DNA from: an uncultured Oscillospiraceae bacterium
GTDB lineage: Bacteria > Bacillota > Clostridia > Oscillospirales > Oscillospiraceae
Assembly (NCBI GenBank): GCA_934654755.1
Contig: CAKUGQ010000031.1
Location: 1 to 6,229, forward strand
Reading direction: 5' to 3'
Length of the DNA: 6,229 nucleotides
Shown one piece after another: positions 5,701 to 6,229 of this stretch (position 1 is its first letter; each line of letters opens with the position of its first letter). The translations under genes and the position numbers were made by a program. The notes below the pieces were generated by a model. It made no database searches and was not told where the DNA came from. It saw only the letters and a list, made by a program, of their open reading frames with translations.

Positions 5701-6229
5701 GCGCGTATTCGTCTTTGTCGCGCTTTTTGATGCGGATGCACGTCATAACGGGCTGATTGGTCGCGGACAGGTCGGTGGTTTCATCCGATTTCACGGTCGC
5801 GTCCAGCGTAATTTCTTCAAAAACATAGCCCGCCGTTTCGCCATGCTCACGGACGAGATAGCGTCCCTTGCGCAGCGGCTCGGATACGGCGACGCCGTTT
5901 TCATCGGTCGTCATGCTGCCGACCAGCGTATTTCCATAAGCGTCGTTTTCATAGATGTCGAAGGTCACACCCGCAACGGGATTTCCGTTTTTGCGATCCG
6001 TCTTGGTCAGGCGCAGCCATCCTTTTGTCGGCTCATTCGTCGCGGCGATTTCATAGGTTTTTCCGCCCTCGAAACAGTCGATTTCCGTCTGGAACGGTGC
6101 ATCGACATAGTGCGCGGGCACGGCGGTTTCTTCGATGCGGTATCTGCCGTAATCCAGCCAGTCGGTTTCTGCGATGCCCTGCTCGTTGGTGGTGAGCAGG
6201 ATGGTTTCGCCAACGCCCGCGCCGTTGGC
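2750..6229 (-). CDS. Giant wall-anchored adhesin/pilin-like protein with tandem Cna_B (SpaA) domains, 5' end beyond window
   Basis: The frame is open from the right edge to TAA at 2752-2750, giving 1159 residues; signal peptide and N-terminus lie outside. It is a surface stalk of ten complete Cna_B domains plus the end of one more, counted from the window edge. Each keeps the isopeptide-bond pattern of Lys in the first strand, Glu before an APEGY-like turn, and Asn in the last strand: for example K76/E128/N158, K401/E465/N502, K641/E717/N757, K949/E998/N1032 and K1038/E1086/N1119. Domain 7 has Asp849 in place of Asn. The C-terminus has a sorting-signal layout: TPVIQTG (1120-1126), a hydrophobic helix (about 1132-1154) and RKKYR, but no classic LPxTG. 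An internal GTG at 6121 is only a valine within a domain. Related proteins often occur in conjugative elements, where adhesion of mating cells is an inferred role. Confidence 0.88.
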   Translation of the reverse strand, partial: ANGAGVGETILLTTNEQGIAETDWLDYGRYRIEETAVPAHYVDAPFQTEIDCFEGGKTYEIAATNEPTKGWLRLTKTDRKNGNPVAGVTFDIYENDAYGNTLVGSMTTDENGVAVSEPLRKGRYLVREHGETAGYVFEEITLDATVKSDETTDLSATNQPVMTCIRIKKRDKDEYAQTDAPSVRGDGELTGATFRVLAGADILDRQGNVIWLRGATVIDAIQTSGEDAAATTDELWPGLYEIVEIAPPVGYQPSDERMLVDTASAAAQSREAVVTYDALKLNEIKLGAQAIVKVLGDNKTDNQHTETPEEGAEFHVYLRKAGSYENAREFERDHLITDKSGYAKTKLLPYGVYVLEQTVGKDGFEIKKPIFFEITGEENPIQPPILTLNDRPILYRLRLIKTDARTGKPVTLAGASFKLKDADGNTVTQTVYYPKKQTLDTFTTDESGCVTLPEEVGWGLYSIEEIQAPEGYLIRTESLPVFVGKTGDTADQVYELDIEIPNEAVMGQICLEKKGLQLVGFESKTEMGFEYQSPVFEERCLADAVFEVRAAEEIVGGDGTVWYQKDELVDTITTSGTGAELSKELPLGKYKLMEIAAPEGYVCSDEVYEVELKSIDGHTPLVTVTVKAHNEYLSAEIQLEKEKEVLKPYTDADGYIRQALTTTYGLGFVFGLYNADDIHYADGMLPADTLIAVGMTDMHGKLTFSGNLPHGAYTIRELDGPKGWKLNPNRFDVRISPENQADDAPVIRVSPDETVRNELIYTKVTLTKTDITGAETVPGAEIEVRNEQGEVIYRAVTDENGEIPDIPVTPGRYTFKEVLAPEGYALNETTCSFTVDKDGHVSGDTVLRDDFTRFTLKKVGEHNEPLAGVAFSLKNERGAVVATVLTDADGIAMFEKIPYGSYTVVESKPLPGYLPSSAQVTLTLDGTFVNPTEPIAVIPNERMKLTFKKVDTAGNPLAGVAFSLIDAQSGTVAAHAVSDEKGEFEIIGFTVGDWILREDEAPEGFNLMDDYPFHVGYNWKNDQTVTLVNIPNHYEFEKTDHRRKPLSGVRFGLYDDKGTFIRELVSDENGIVRADNLVPGNYLVRETRPLDGYARTDEAITFTIDESYIPPQKLARITNTPVIQTGVDLPVTPMMVVGLLMMAASVLLGLTQLLRKKYR

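Noticed and set aside
6119..6121. GTG as the true start of the Cna_B protein
   Set aside because: The frame continues to the right edge with normal Cna_B sequence (DYGRYRIEETAVPAHY), so this codon is an internal valine.
1..6229. CRISPR array, tRNA genes or insertion sequence transposase
   Set aside because: No regularly spaced short repeats, no cloverleaf candidates and no transposase-like ORF were seen on either strand.

Overview
The window looks like part of an integrative and conjugative element, or a region descended from one, in a gut-type member of the Clostridia/Oscillospiraceae. The clues are a giant GC-rich wall-anchored protein built from tandem Cna_B (SpaA-type) repeats, followed closely on the same strand by a small three-helix membrane protein resembling the CD1845 family of Firmicutes conjugative elements. 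The organism assignment is inferred from family knowledge; there is no rRNA or housekeeping gene to confirm it.

Layout from left to right. Positions 1 to about 134 hold a 5'-truncated second copy of the CD1845-like gene (minus strand, running off the left edge). Positions 135-359 carry no gene but hold two inverted repeats, a possible extended -10 promoter and the ribosome binding site of the next gene. Positions 360-1172 (plus strand) encode an endolysin-like peptidoglycan hydrolase with an N-terminal peptidoglycan-binding domain and a C-terminal NlpC/P60-like Cys/His domain. A near-perfect 18-bp hairpin (1177-1218) sits between it and the convergent gene, a secreted or membrane-anchored SH3-domain protein (minus strand, about 2154-1219). 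Upstream of that gene lies a good minus-strand promoter (2376-2404) and a short ORF with a very strong Shine-Dalgarno (2335-2138) that may be a leader or the stump of an interrupted gene. Then come the intact CD1845-like gene (2730-2440) and the 3' part of the Cna_B-repeat protein (6229-2750, continuing past the right edge).

The lysin/SH3 segment is visibly AT-richer than the GC-rich Cna_B gene, and it is bracketed by a direct repeat of about 131 bp (1-131 and 2570-2700) formed by duplication of the CD1845-like gene. The simplest reading is a small cargo cassette with two cell-wall-directed proteins, placed inside a conjugative-element operon together with a partial duplication. Recombination between the repeats would remove a 2569-bp unit and leave one intact CD1845-like gene. 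The Cna_B gene and the CD1845-like gene are probably co-transcribed (19-bp gap), while the lysin and SH3 genes have their own promoters and share a bidirectional terminator.
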